64,000 nucleotides of DNA. Source: Ectobius pallidus (lineage: Eukaryota > Arthropoda > Insecta > Blattodea > Ectobiidae). The notes under the pieces were generated by a model. It saw only the letters and a list, made by a program, of their open reading frames with translations, did no database searches and had not been told where the DNA came from. Positions 12,471 through 23,841 of this stretch are shown piece by piece (within the stretch, counting starts at the first letter, position 1; every line of letters begins with the position of its first letter). A program made the position numbers and the translations under genes. The DNA lies in contig CAXKWD010000009.1 of the NCBI GenBank assembly GCA_964059195.1, positions 84,293,432 through 84,357,431 on the forward strand. The letters run 5' to 3'.

Positions 12471-13485
12471 GAAATATGCCAAAAGACCTAGACAAATATT
12501 AAAATAAAACAATGTTGAGTTGCTGGTATCAAGTCTATTTTTATTTCATCGATCGAGCTCAACGGTATATGGCATGCATTTTAATACAATTTCTGTGTTA
12601 AGTGAATTGGAAAGAATCTTTCTGCCTTTCGAATTTATTATACCTCTTTTATATGCCTTATGTAACCAGCTTTATTTTCCGGCAACAGCTTCAGATGGAA
12701 GTAGAATTGTGTTACACACGAAACTGTGGAAGTGTAAATCCGAGAAATGGCGGGAGGTGTTGTCATGGGAGATGGGTTTATAGTCTCTTTTTGTATCGCT
12801 CTCTCACTCACACACATAGACACATCGACTGCATAGGCAGTAAATTGATTAGCTGGTCTGGGTGGAGAATGTGACAATACGTAAAATACACAGGTAGCCC
12901 TTATAACAACATATATATCAATGAAGCTTCCAGATACCGGTACTCGTTTATGCTCCACACAAACCTGGATTGATTTGTATGATTTAACTGATATCGGTGG
13001 CTATAGACTGTTGTAATGGTAGACGTTTCCTATTCTGAGCAGTTGTTGCATAAATAAAAATATACATTTTATCCAGTTAACTTTTTTTACATATCGTATA
13101 TTTTTCCATTCGTTTTGTTTCACTTTGAAGTAATTCAACAGAGTATTTTCTTATCCGTTGAAGTCACTTTGCACTGTTATTTTCACATCATTACATCAAT
13201 AGTATTTATTCATATGCAGTAGAGTATTAATGGTTGTGTTTTATTCACTTAATTTAATAGGTGCTTTTAGCGATGTTCGAGATAACTTAGTGAGAAAATT
13301 GTAGCGATTTCTTACTCTGACGTTTTCTTGCTGTTGATTGCCTTCGTATAGCGGACGGGAATGAGATAACACATCAGGGAAAAAAATTAATGTGAAGTTC
13401 TCACAAATTATCTTCTATGAAGAAATGTATTTTCCAGCATATTTCTTGAAAAGGCTCTAACGATTTTGTTTAAATTGCATGTACT
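12471..13485. other. Unannotated gap
   Basis: Contains overlapping 85-105 codon frames on both strands around 12520-12960, but none has a recognisable domain and all three read the same DNA, so I do not call a gene. Confidence 0.35.
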
Positions 13486-13500
13486 ATTTCTTCTACTAAG

Positions 13501-13801
13501 GGTACGCTGTAGCATAGTGGTTGAGGCGCTGCGCTATAAACCGGAAGGTCGCGGGTTCGATTCCTGATGAGGTCGTTGGAGTTTTCCAATTGTCCTAATC
13601 CTTCTGGTGGCACTATGGCCCTGGGGTCGACTCAGCCTCTAACAGAAATGAGTACCAGGAGCAATCCTGCGGGCAAAGGCGGCCGGTGCGTAAGGCTGAC
13701 AACCTTACCACCTTCATGTGCCGAATGTCCAAAATCTGGGAGCCTCAACCTGCTGGAACCCTCTGGGCCTCCATGGCCTGTATAGGGATCACTTTACTTT
13801 A
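13501..13801 (+). mobile_element. tRNA-derived SINE, family 1
   Basis: A full-length copy with head GGTACGCTGTAGCATAGTGG (A box) and GCGGGTTCGATTCC (B box). It is flanked by a perfect 15-bp duplication ATTTCTTCTACTAAG at 13486-13500 and 13802-13816. The body and 3' end GGATCACTTTA match the copies at 60 kb and 8.7 kb. The frame beginning MRSLEFSNCPNPSGG is SINE sequence, not a gene. Confidence 0.9.
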
Positions 13802-13933
13802 ATTTCTTCTACTAAGACCTAAAAATGTTGTATTAAATCTTTTTTCTAAGTAAATTTAAGCCCATTCCCATAATGAGAACACTTATGAGAAGCTAGAAAA
13901 TTGCTGTGTGTTTTATGTAAGTTTTTGTCATCG

Positions 13934-14839
13934 TAATAAAGCAATCAATTGGTACCAACTTATTCCCTCAAACAGTCTAAATTGTAACCAGATATCAGCG
14001 CCTTAGGTTTTCTTGAGAAATGAACAGTAGAGTACTGAATTTTTTATAGTGTACTTTAATTAGAATCAATACCTTGTCAAAATAAAACAAGTTAAAATCT
14101 AGGCCTGTTATTAGTATTGGTTAAAATCTATTATGTAGAAAAACCAATAATTTAAACATTAAAAAGTGTACTCATTAAATTAAACGTCACTATAATTACT
14201 TCAATAAAGTCAAGTTAGAACCTAAGTCCAGTAAATAATTTAAAATCTATGCCTATTATAAATGTTGGTTCCAGAAATTAAGAATTAAAAAAAAAAAACT
14301 AAATACACTGAATAAAATGTCACTTTCAATTTTATATTGGACGGTGAAAAGACAGTGTACCTGCACAAAATATACAAGTTATTATAGGCCTAGAGAATTT
14401 AATGTACAGTGACATTTTATTCAGTGTACATATATATGTATATATATATATATTTTTTTAATTTTAAATATTAAATTCTGGAACCAGCATTTACAATAGG
14501 CGTAGATTTTAAATTGTTTATTGTACTTTTCAGGTTATACTAACTTGACATAATTGAACTCATTATAGTGAAGTTTAGTTTAATGTATACACTTTTTAAA
14601 TTTTAAATTATAGATTTTTTTACATAATAGATTTTTAACCAATAGGCTACTAATAATGGGCCTAGATTTTAACTTGTTTTATTTTGACAAGCTATTGGTT
14701 TTAATTAAATTACACTATATAATTGAAGCATTCTGCGGTTCATTTCTCAAGAAAACCTAAGGCGCTGATATCTGGTTACACTGTTTAGACTGTTAGACTG
14801 TTTGAGGGAATAAGGTGGCACCAATTGATTGCTTTATTA
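13934..14839. repeat. Giant foldback element, about 400-bp arms
   Basis: The outer ends are TAATAAAGCAATCAATTGGT at 13934 and its inverse ending at 14839. Arms run roughly 13934-14336 and 14406-14839 and include an inverted pair of CAAGAAAACCTAAGGCGC-type blocks and an inverted CACTGAATAAAATGTCAC pair at the inner ends. The central 70 bp is unpaired. Arms are diverged by substitutions and small gaps. No coding capacity. The (AT)n run at 14424-14453 is inside the right arm. Confidence 0.8.
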
Positions 14840-16175
14840 TAAAATGGCCTCAAAGGATCAGTATGAAATTCATTAATTTTTGTCATCGATTTCCGCTCGC
14901 TTCCTCCTCTTTCTCATCGCTTCTTTCTCATCCCTTACATTTTCTTATCAAATTAGCTTCCTTTTATTAATGATAACTTATAAATCAAAGTTCAGTCTTT
15001 TCATGAAACACTAGTTTACCTAAGTTTACATCATGCATGGACCGAACGTCTAGGAAGTTCACTAATGATAGGCTAATTATGACTTATTATTATTGTTATT
15101 TATAATTTCTTACTTTCCTCTCATCCACTTTATTCCTGCTTGGTATTTTCATATCTTCGGACTTCATGTTTTCCATCTTGCGTCTTATCTTCCTCCAGTA
15201 ATAGTTTCCCTTCCTCCGTCATTTCTTCGTTTGGGTTGGCTAATTCATTACTTTCACTGATCAGTTCTTTCGTGAACATCTTCCTTAATCCCGAATCAAA
15301 TAATCTAAGATTAACGAAATATTAATATTTAGACACACATCCAGTCATAAAATAATCAAAATGTAATCCTCTGTTCTGTTTTCAATCCAATTGAATTAGA
15401 AATAATTTTTATCCCACCCTTGTTGTCAGTAGGCCTATTAATAATTCATCTATGATTTTGAGTTGTCACTTTTATGTAAATCACTTATACTTTCACACCT
15501 GGTTAAGCTAGTATGTGCATTCAAGTCTTCTTAAATAACGATATACAGTAGTCTATTGATTAGGATTTATTATAATTATACCCTGACATACCTTTCTACA
15601 CTGAGATTTCGTACGGAGATTTGATGATGATGATGATGATAATAATAATAATAATAATAATGAAACTCTTTATGGAGATATAATGAATAACAATAACAAT
15701 TCATCCCTAACGATTTAAGCGAAAACCATACTGAAAAATAGGAAAATTGTTATATATTATCTTTATTTGGTGTGCACTAAATGAGTTTAATGTGTTCGCT
15801 CTCAAATGTTTATTTTTTCCCTTCCACTAGTGGAAGTTATATAAGGGGACTCTTAAATGTCTTGATGCTCTGCTTGTTCTTGGCAATTTCTGAATAGTAA
15901 GTTTAGTTTATTGGACGTTTGTAGTGTTTTTATTTTATTGCTCTGTTTCATTTGGTATGTGTAAGCTTTGAACCCAACTCCAGGATAGGGGGATATTTTA
16001 CTGTATCTCATAGACAGTTTTCTCATATTTGTATTTATAAACACTTTTTAGACCATATAACAGTATTGGGACTAAAGTAATGGTTCGTTTCAGTTCAGAT
16101 TTCAATCATACTCTTCTAAGTAACTGTTTTTAAAACATATTGTCTATAGAAGGTGTGCAGTAATGGAAAGGAGTA

Positions 16176-16222
<47 letters not shown>

Positions 16223-17379
16223 TAATAATAATAATATAACACAAATTAGAAAGATAACATTGGAATTTTTATAAATCATCAGATCATTTTTTTTCGGGAT
16301 AAAACAACCTTTTCTAATAGATAACGATACACCTCCACTAAAACAAGGGGTATGCCATAAATCCTAATAGGGTATTGATTGCATTACTTAACATGTAGCA
16401 TTTGTGAATTTTGAAAGTCTTTAAGTAACATCGTAAGTTATTTACTAGATTTCCCCTCATTACTTCTCTCGATTATAGTTGCATAGTTTAATGAACAAAT
16501 TCATAGAATAATTCATAGTTTAGAAATTACAGAATTTCCTCTCGATGCTTAGGTTGGTTGTCCGGGAACAAAAAAAAAATCTTGTGTTCGTATCAAACCC
16601 AAAATTGAATTTGCGAGCAGAAGAAGTAGGCATAAAAATGTCATTGACCCTCCCCTTAAACACGAAGAATAGTGGGATGTACCGTTACATTGAAGATAAA
16701 ATATTATCAAGAATCGAATACCTCTAGGCTCCACGGCAGCTTTGTATATCCCTTCATTACGTATTTGGAATCAATCAGCAAGACAGCATGTTATCTGGAT
16801 ATTACAGCTGTTGTTTCTGATTGCAGTGATACATCTTTCTGACTGCAGCAGGAAGTAACCAGTTCAGAGCTTTCGGGTATCGAAGTTGTTTCTCTCTATT
16901 CATACAGCAGACTACTAGTTTGTTCTCCATCAATGCCCCACCTAGAGCAAAGCAATGGACAATAAGTAATATGCTGTCATAACATGTTTCTGGATCGTCC
17001 TGTACTACGTTTGACTCTTCCACTGGGGGATGCAAAATATTTACATAAAATACGTTTTAAAACTAATCAATAACAGAACACACGAAATACAGTAAAGTTA
17101 CTGTAAAATTATTGTATGTAACGCATATTTCAAATGGTTAGCTTTTGGGATAGGCCTAGTGATCATCAACACTTGTATTCGGGAGAGTAAATGTGTACAT
17201 TTCGAAACACTTATCTATGACTAATAAATTGGCTACATTATTTTTCCTGTAAAGATTATTTGGGGGGGGGGGTATTTTACCCGTGTCCATTTATTTTATT
17301 TTCTAGGCTATCTCCATTACAATAGGTGATACTTAGCACAATAAAGTTATAGAGACTGTTAAAATGTAATTTTTTAATA
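14840..17379. other. Unannotated gap with trinucleotide microsatellites
   Basis: (GAT)n/(AAT)n at 15622-15662 and (TAA)n at 16175-16236. A ten-base G run sits at 17263-17272. Short frames (60-77 codons) show no domain and overlap on opposite strands. Nothing else supported. Confidence 0.4.
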
Positions 17380-17552
17380 CAAATTTATTTATAATTCCTT
17401 TATTGCAACCGATGATCATAGTATGTTGAATGGAGCTCTCGTGGAATGATATATCGCAGGGGGAAACAGGAGCACCCCAAGAAAACCTCCGACCCCATTT
17501 TGTCCACCACAAATTGCACATGGATCCACCGAGATTCGATCCCGTTGCTTTA
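17380..17552 (-). mobile_element. tRNA-derived SINE, family 3, 5'-truncated
   Basis: On the minus strand it reads from a B box GGGATCGAATCTCGG through ATGTGCAATTTGTGG, TTTTCTTGGGGTGCTCCTG and CATAGTATGTTG-type 3' sequence, matching 32244-32459. The A-box half is missing. Confidence 0.65.
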
Positions 17553-17876
17553 TAAAATTAATAGGTATCGAGTTAAAAACTAAATAGGTATGACTTAGAT
17601 GCACGATGTCGGAACATGCTTTAAAATATGAATGTATTCTTTTGTTTCCCACAGTTACAAGAAAACTATAATTATCACTGGGCAACAAAAAAGAAACTTT
17701 TTTTTGTCTCAGAAAGAAAAATATGTGATTCTGATAGCATTTCTTCTCCTGAATTCAAATATGATATCGGTTTTTCTCCATCACGCAAGGTTTCCGAGAG
17801 ACAGGCATTTATAATTTCAAACACTTTAATATTTTCTACATTCTTAAATACACAATATCCGAACATTCGGACTCAC

Positions 17877-19548
17877 CTAGAAAGTAAGAAATGACGATTT
17901 TCTGCTATATTTCGCCTGTGGAGCATCCCTCTTGATGGTCCAACAATAATCGGCCAGCATATTAGGATTCCATTTGCCTTGATATCTCTTTTCTATAGCT
18001 GAAATATCCTGATGAAAGCATTCCCCGTGCTCATCGCTCACTGCGCCAAGATTTTCCGGGAAGAAATCTAGGTGCGAGTGCAGGAAGTGAATTTTTAAGG
18101 ACATATTACAGCCCAAATTTTTATAAGATGTTATAAGATCATTGACAATATCACGGTAATTTTCCGCCTTTCGATTTCCCAAAAAACTGTGAGTTACTTT
18201 TTTGAATGCTTGCCAAGCTGCTTTGTCCAGTGGATTCAATAGTTCCTCAAACTTCTCATCATGCATTAGTGATTGTATTTGTGGACCCACAAATATCCCT
18301 TCTTTAATTTTTGCTTCACTAATTTTAGGAAACTTCTGTTTTAGGTACATGAAACCAGGAGTATTACCCATGGCTTTCACGAAATTCTTCATCAATCCTA
18401 GTTTTATATTTAAGGGAGGTAGATACACATTTTTAGGATTACACAATGCGTCATGTTTCACATTTTTCTGTCCAGGAATGAATGATTCGCGTTTAGGCCA
18501 TTATTTTCTGATGTAATGGTTCTTTTCTGTCCCTACTATCCCAAAGACACAAAAAGCAACAGTACTTTCTGTAACCAAGCTGCAGACCAAGAATAAGTGC
18601 AATTACCTTCAAATCACCACAAATATTCCATTCATACACTGCATATTGAAGCTTTGCCAATATAAATTGAAAGTTTTCATATGTTTCTTTCATACTAGCA
18701 GAGTGAGCCACAGGTATTGATGGGAATTTATTTCCATTATGCAGAAGCACTGCTTTTAAACTTGCTTTGGAGGAATCAATGAACAAGCGCCATTCTGTTG
18801 GGTTATGTTCAATACCAAATGTCTTCATAAGAGAAGAAATGTCATTACAAAACACTAAGCCATTTTCTTCAGAAAAATAGCCTTTAAATTGAGAATGACG
18901 ACTACGATAAGTACATATCTTTGTATTCTTTTGAAGAAGATTCCATCCTTTTAGCCGGGAACCAAGCATTTCAGACTGGTTTTTGGATAATTTTAAATCT
19001 CGTATGAGATCGTTAAGATCTTCTTGAGTCAATAAATCAGGCTCAGATGAACAGCTTTGTTCAAAAGTTGTATCACCAAAATCTGTTTCTTCTTCTTCCT
19101 TACTTCCATCGGAATCTGAGCTCTCTTCATCTAATGTCACATGTTCTGGAGGCTTTGGTATGGGCAATTCTTCTCTGTGTGGAACTGGTCTCATTGCAGA
19201 TTGCAAGTCAGGGTACACCACTGTATGTTTTGATTTTGACGTAATCCCTTTAATGTTTGTTAAGCAGAAATAACAGTCAGAGGAGTGATCTTTGGGTTCC
19301 CTCCAAATCATAGGGATAGCAAATGGCATGTGGCGTGTGCCATTCTTCCATGCAGTGAGAAGCCTACTACACGATAAACAACAGATATGTGGGGCCCAGG
19401 TCCTTGTTTTGTCCCCCACTTTACACCCAAAATAAAGTTCATAACACTTTTTTAATAATGGAGTAAGGTTTCGCCTTTGGGACTTGAGCGTCACTTCACC
19501 ACATATATAACAAAAGTTGTTAGGATGATTTAAACAACCTCTAGGCAT
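17877..19548 (-). pseudogene. Broken repetitive zinc-binding protein gene, unknown function
   Basis: Two frames join across one lesion site. The first (19548-18493, 351 codons) starts MPRGCLNHPNNFCYICGE and carries paired cysteines (CYIC, CCLSC, CYFC, and later CCFLC), then an acidic patch (ESSDSDGSKEEEETDFGD). Around residues 250-330 are conserved-looking blocks LFIDSSKASLKAVLLHNGN and WNICGDLKVIALILGLQ. The second frame (to 17877) holds LPPLNIKLGLMKNFVKA, GIFVGPQIQ, HFLHSHLDFFPENLG and SDEHGECFHQDI. The break near 18522-18526 is a one-base gain or two-base loss, and a TAA follows at about 18498. I remember many near-copies of this protein in arthropod assemblies, so it is probably transposon-borne; the spaced acidic residues (D in FIDSS, GDLK, HLDF; E in DEHGE) could be an RNase-H-like core. 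Function is not established. Confidence 0.6.
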
Positions 19549-20164
19549 TTTGTAACAAACAACAAATTAAAAGAAATAAATTTGTAAATATGTAATATAC
19601 AATATACAATATACAATAATCCAGACACAATGCACTCACAATTACGTGTTTACTGGTTCACTGCTCTCTCACAACTGACATCGTTGTAATGAATGCATGC
19701 ATGATCATGTTTGTGCCTGTCTGTACAGTCTGAACTTGCACAACAGTAGCAACGGTAACATTTGAGTTAGCTCATTTGGTTCCATCACATTTACTATGCT
19801 CTAGGAGTTTTTATTTTACAATGGACAAATGGCCGTTTATTAAAAAAATATATTTAAATCCATTAATTGAAATTGAAATAAAATACAAACTGTGGGTGAT
19901 GGAGAAATTCCGAATACATATTTGAAAACATGATAAAAAACTGCATTAAGTACAACTATTGATACTCATGAGACAAAAATCATGTTGACCAGTGTTATCT
20001 TATTGTGAAATTCATCAATTGTAGTGAACACGCTAAAACACATCAGAGCGAGGTTGTACATTTCTGAATGGTACATATTAGTTTCTTCCGTCAACCTAAG
20101 AACCTCAATAAATAAAAATCTTAGCACGTATATGTGAGAAAGTTTGTGCAACAAATTTTGTACA
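19549..20164. other. Upstream region of the unknown gene
   Basis: Contains a short ACAATATACAAT-type tandem run at about 19600-19618. No terminal inverted repeat for the gene at 17.9-19.5 kb was found here. Confidence 0.35.
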
Positions 20165-21112
20165 GTTTATTTCTCAATAATACAAAGAATGAATAATGTA
20201 TCAGTGGATAGAATATCGCTACTCATTGTTTCTTTAAATCGTGAATTTTACTTGAGGCTGAGAAAACTGTATCAAAATGTGAAATGAGAAAATTAAACAG
20301 ACCAACACCCATTTTGGTGCCTTAGAATTTATACCTATTCTTGGGAATATTTAGGTTGGTGATGCCAAATGTGCCATTAGTTTTTGAGATATGGTACCAT
20401 TATGCATATTATCCCATTTTACGTTTGATGTAAATAAAAAACAGTGCCTAGGCTATTTGTAGCTTCCAAATCATGGGAAGAAAAAAGCAACACACTAACA
20501 TTACATAGACATTACAATAACAATATAATAAGAGGTCTTTCAAAAAAAATGATATTATCACATACTGTACTGTCGTTTATGGACTCATAAGCTGTCATTT
20601 TGAGGGCCAAAAATAATCCAGCTTTTAGTTTTTTCTGTACTTCGTACAGTTTTCGTCCTACGTGTCCAAAGTATGGTCAAGAACCTTCACAAGCTATATT
20701 ATCAAGCAAGATTTTGTTTCGCTAGACTAAGAGTTCACGAATAAAATCTATATAAAAGTAGAGCTGGTAGAGAAAAACCAACATATTTGGAATAAGCACA
20801 CTAAGTGTAGCCAAAATCCGGCAAAACATCTGAGACAACAAACAAAAAGCTCTTTTTTTGTTGAGCTGTGTGTTATATTGTCCATGCCCAGGGTAGAAGA
20901 AATTATGTAGTGCCTCACACCCCATTTTTATTTATGTTGATTGCAGTCCACTGTTATTAAATTCACACTGCTCTACCATGTAGTGTGTTTTTCATGGGGA
21001 GTTTTTTACTGTATGTTATTTGAAAAGTTTAAAACAAACAGTGTGTTTTAACGTAACTGAGTATGCTACATATCCCATCCACTGTAAGCATTGTATTAGT
21101 TGAGAAAAGGGA
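20165..21112. repeat. Possible foldback with about 50-bp imperfect inverted ends
   Basis: The left end TTTCTCAATAATACAAAG..GTATCAGTGGATAG is inverted at the right end (ATCCCATCCACTG..TTGTATTAGTTGAGAAA). The same segment occurs inside Helitron copy 1 at about 5371-5425, including the flanking GGGATGTT. The interior has no recognisable gene. Confidence 0.4.
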
Positions 21113-21964
21113 TGTTGACGACAGAAATAATATTGCTTGCTGGGAAATAACATAGATGGATCAGACTATAAATACAACCAACCGAACAAACAAGCATTAT
21201 ATTTTCCCCAAAACACAATCTATACCAACTCGAATTGTATTTTTTCCTGTGGCCAGTTCAGTTTAAAAACAAATTGGATTGAAAATTGTTTTCGTTGTAT
21301 TTGCTTATTTATTGTAATTGGCGTTTAGAGGTCATTTGTCAGCAGTAATTCATGAATAATTTCTGCTTACAGGGATAAGTAATTTCCAATCATTGGCGGA
21401 TCCAGGAGAGCCGTGGGTGCTGTAGCCCCCCTCCCTTGGTTTTTTTTATTTGAATTTTTTATTCGAACAAAATAATTATCTAACGAAATAACATTCAACT
21501 TAAGTACAAAAAAGGATAAAATAAAAGTGTTTATGTACTCGCCCTATTTCAACTTGAGGATTGTAAAAAGCAAGTTGAATAGTATTATTTTATATTCTAC
21601 ACGCCTTGTGACAACCCACTTCAGAACTGGCACTTACCTAGAGCTAAAGGTAAAAAGTTTGATACTTGATTAATTGTTTAAATTTTTTATATAATATTTA
21701 AAACTGACAAGTTTCTCAACAGAACTAGAACTCTGTGCAAAAATAGGTTTAGTCTGCTGAGAAATTTGGAGGAATCACCCAGAGAACCTAAAACTAATCA
21801 TTTGCACTTTTTTTTTTTCATTTCCGGATGGACCCCCTGTTTTTTTTTGGGGGGGGGGGTATTCCGCACCCCATCCCCCAGTAATTGCAAACTTTCTTTT
21901 ATATCGGTCTTCCCTTCAGTAAGTTCTAGATCTGCTCCTGTTTCCAGTTCGGAATTTTATCTAT
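21113..21964. other. Unannotated gap with one hAT-like end
   Basis: ATTGGCGGATCCAGGAGAGC at about 21394 followed by a C-rich run resembles a hAT terminus, but no partner or 8-bp duplication was found. G/C runs at 21849-21858. No gene. Confidence 0.35.
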
Positions 21965-21971
21965 TATCTAT

Positions 21972-22382
21972 TTTATGGAACCCGAAGGTTCATTGCCGCG
22001 CTTACCTGAGCCCGCCAGTCAACCCTGTTCTGTGCTAACTCCAACCATCCGTCGCAAATCCTACTTCCCTTAAATCTATCCTAATATTCTCTTCCCACCT
22101 ACGTCGAGGTCTTCCAAGAGACCCCTTCGGGTCTCCCAGTCAATACTTTTGAGATGTCTTTCCTTCTCAATGCGAGCAACATGTCCAACCCATTTCATCC
22201 GCCATGATTTAATTACTCTTGCTGTATCCGGTGATACAGGGTATAGGTTACGAAGCTCGTCGTTATGCAGTTTTCTCCAGTCCCCATTTTCATCTCTTTA
22301 GACCCAAATATTTTCCTAAGAACCCTGTTTTCGAACACTCTCAGATTATGTTCTTCCCTAAGAGTAAGGGACCCAGAGCTGA
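21972..22382 (-). pseudogene. LINE 3' fragment, reverse-transcriptase C-terminus
   Basis: Read on the minus strand it encodes pieces LTLREEHNLRVFENRVLRK, WRKLHNDEL, and MKWVGHVAR with a frameshift between them. This is the region after the reverse-transcriptase thumb in a common arthropod LINE family, and it is colinear with 28427-28860. Severely 5'-truncated, no catalytic domain left. Confidence 0.7.
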
Positions 22383-23767
22383 ATTGGTATGTTTGTATAA
22401 GCAGTCATCAAGAGAAACCACATTGAGCTTTAGGTTTGAAATCTATCAGAACAAATTCAGTGGAATCGCTTTTTTTCTATTAATGATAATCGTAATACAT
22501 AGATAAAAATTCTCATTTTTTACGCAGAGCATTGCTGTATTAATTGTGTATCTCAGCTTCAAACAATGTGACGCATTTATACGTCAGTAGCACTATATAT
22601 CGAAGCCACTGACCTCTAAAATATTTGTTTCAGCTCAGTGATCTAAACTGACGACTTTTTAAGATTTAAAAAATAACACTACAGTATTAAATGTTCTTCT
22701 GGTGTATTTGTTACTGCGTTGACAAGCTTTCAGTTAAGACCATAATATGGTATAGCCTATTATACAATTCTCTATGAGAAATAATTTATTTCCTATTGAT
22801 TCTGAACGTACTTTTCTGTAGTTTTCGGAATGTGAGTAATATAATTGAAATCAGTGTATTAAACCTCATAAGTATGCTATTTGAACATGCTCGTACATTA
22901 AAATACTCGTATCTCACAGTCAAAAAGAATAGTAAGAAAGTAAGATTTTCATCGGTCCTTCCCTCATTTTCTTTCGAAATTAAGTACTTAAATGCGATCT
23001 TTTTCATGCCAACCTCTCTCTGGGTAAATGCGGAGTAAAGTTTAACTCAGCAGCCAGTTGATATTTCGAAGCTAGTGTGAGTGTGGCTTGGGTAATCTAA
23101 ATGGTTTGGAAGCAGGCTTAACTATCGGAGGGGTCGAACATTTCATTATCTTTACGACTTCTCATAAACGCCGCAGGAGTGTGAAGTTTGTCTTGTGCTG
23201 AGTGTGCGTGAGTGAAATTTATTTAGATTACGACCAAATATGTGAGATATGTTAATTTATATTTTATTTCGAATTTCACATCGAAAAGTATAGAAACTGT
23301 AGGGTCTTTTGCTTTATCGTATAACCTTTGATCGACTGTAGATATAAATGTATTGCACACGCATGGATGGTTCCTTTCATCTTGAAGAAAACGCCTGACA
23401 AGTACATAAAAAACCTAAAACAAAATTCCTTATTTTATGAAATACCTCTATAAAATTTAAAGTTTCCCATAAGAATATTTGGGCTTTCATTATACCCAAA
23501 GCAATAGCCTAGATTGTTTTGATATTTTGAATAAATGTTTGTTATAAGCTATGTTATAGTTAATATTACAATATTCTTGGTCACTTTGGCAGCTTCTGCA
23601 AATAAAACATTATTTATAAAAATATGTTAAAATAAAAATAATATAAATCAGTAACAATATCTTTTTGGAAAATGGGGCATATGGGATGGGATTCCATTGT
23701 CAAAGTTGTCATAATATGCAGTTTTCTTCTTATTTATCTTTACTTTAAACAAACCTGTCTTAAAATG
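22383..23767. other. Unannotated gap
   Basis: Overlapping short frames on both strands around 22786-23038 have no recognisable content. A moderately GC-rich patch at 23060-23230 could be regulatory but I see no specific signal. Confidence 0.35.
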
Positions 23768-23841
23768 TATGTATGTATGTATTTAATGTGATATTTAATG
23801 TGTAGTGTCATTTTTGTATATATGTCTTCTTCTTCTTCTCT

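Noticed and set aside
12520..12958. Three overlapping frames of 87-106 codons
   Set aside because: They share the same DNA in different frames and none shows a motif or codon pattern.
15622..16236. CRISPR-like regular repeats
   Set aside because: Trinucleotide microsatellites without spacers; the genome is eukaryotic.
17862..17890. TTTCTTACTTTCTAG directly followed by GTGAGT on the minus strand, a second ratchet-like site
   Set aside because: It coincides with the stop codon end of the broken repetitive gene, whose coding sequence explains the pyrimidine run.
23040..23240. Possible second promoter (GC-richer patch with GTGAGTG)
   Set aside because: No initiator, start codon and donor in consistent order.
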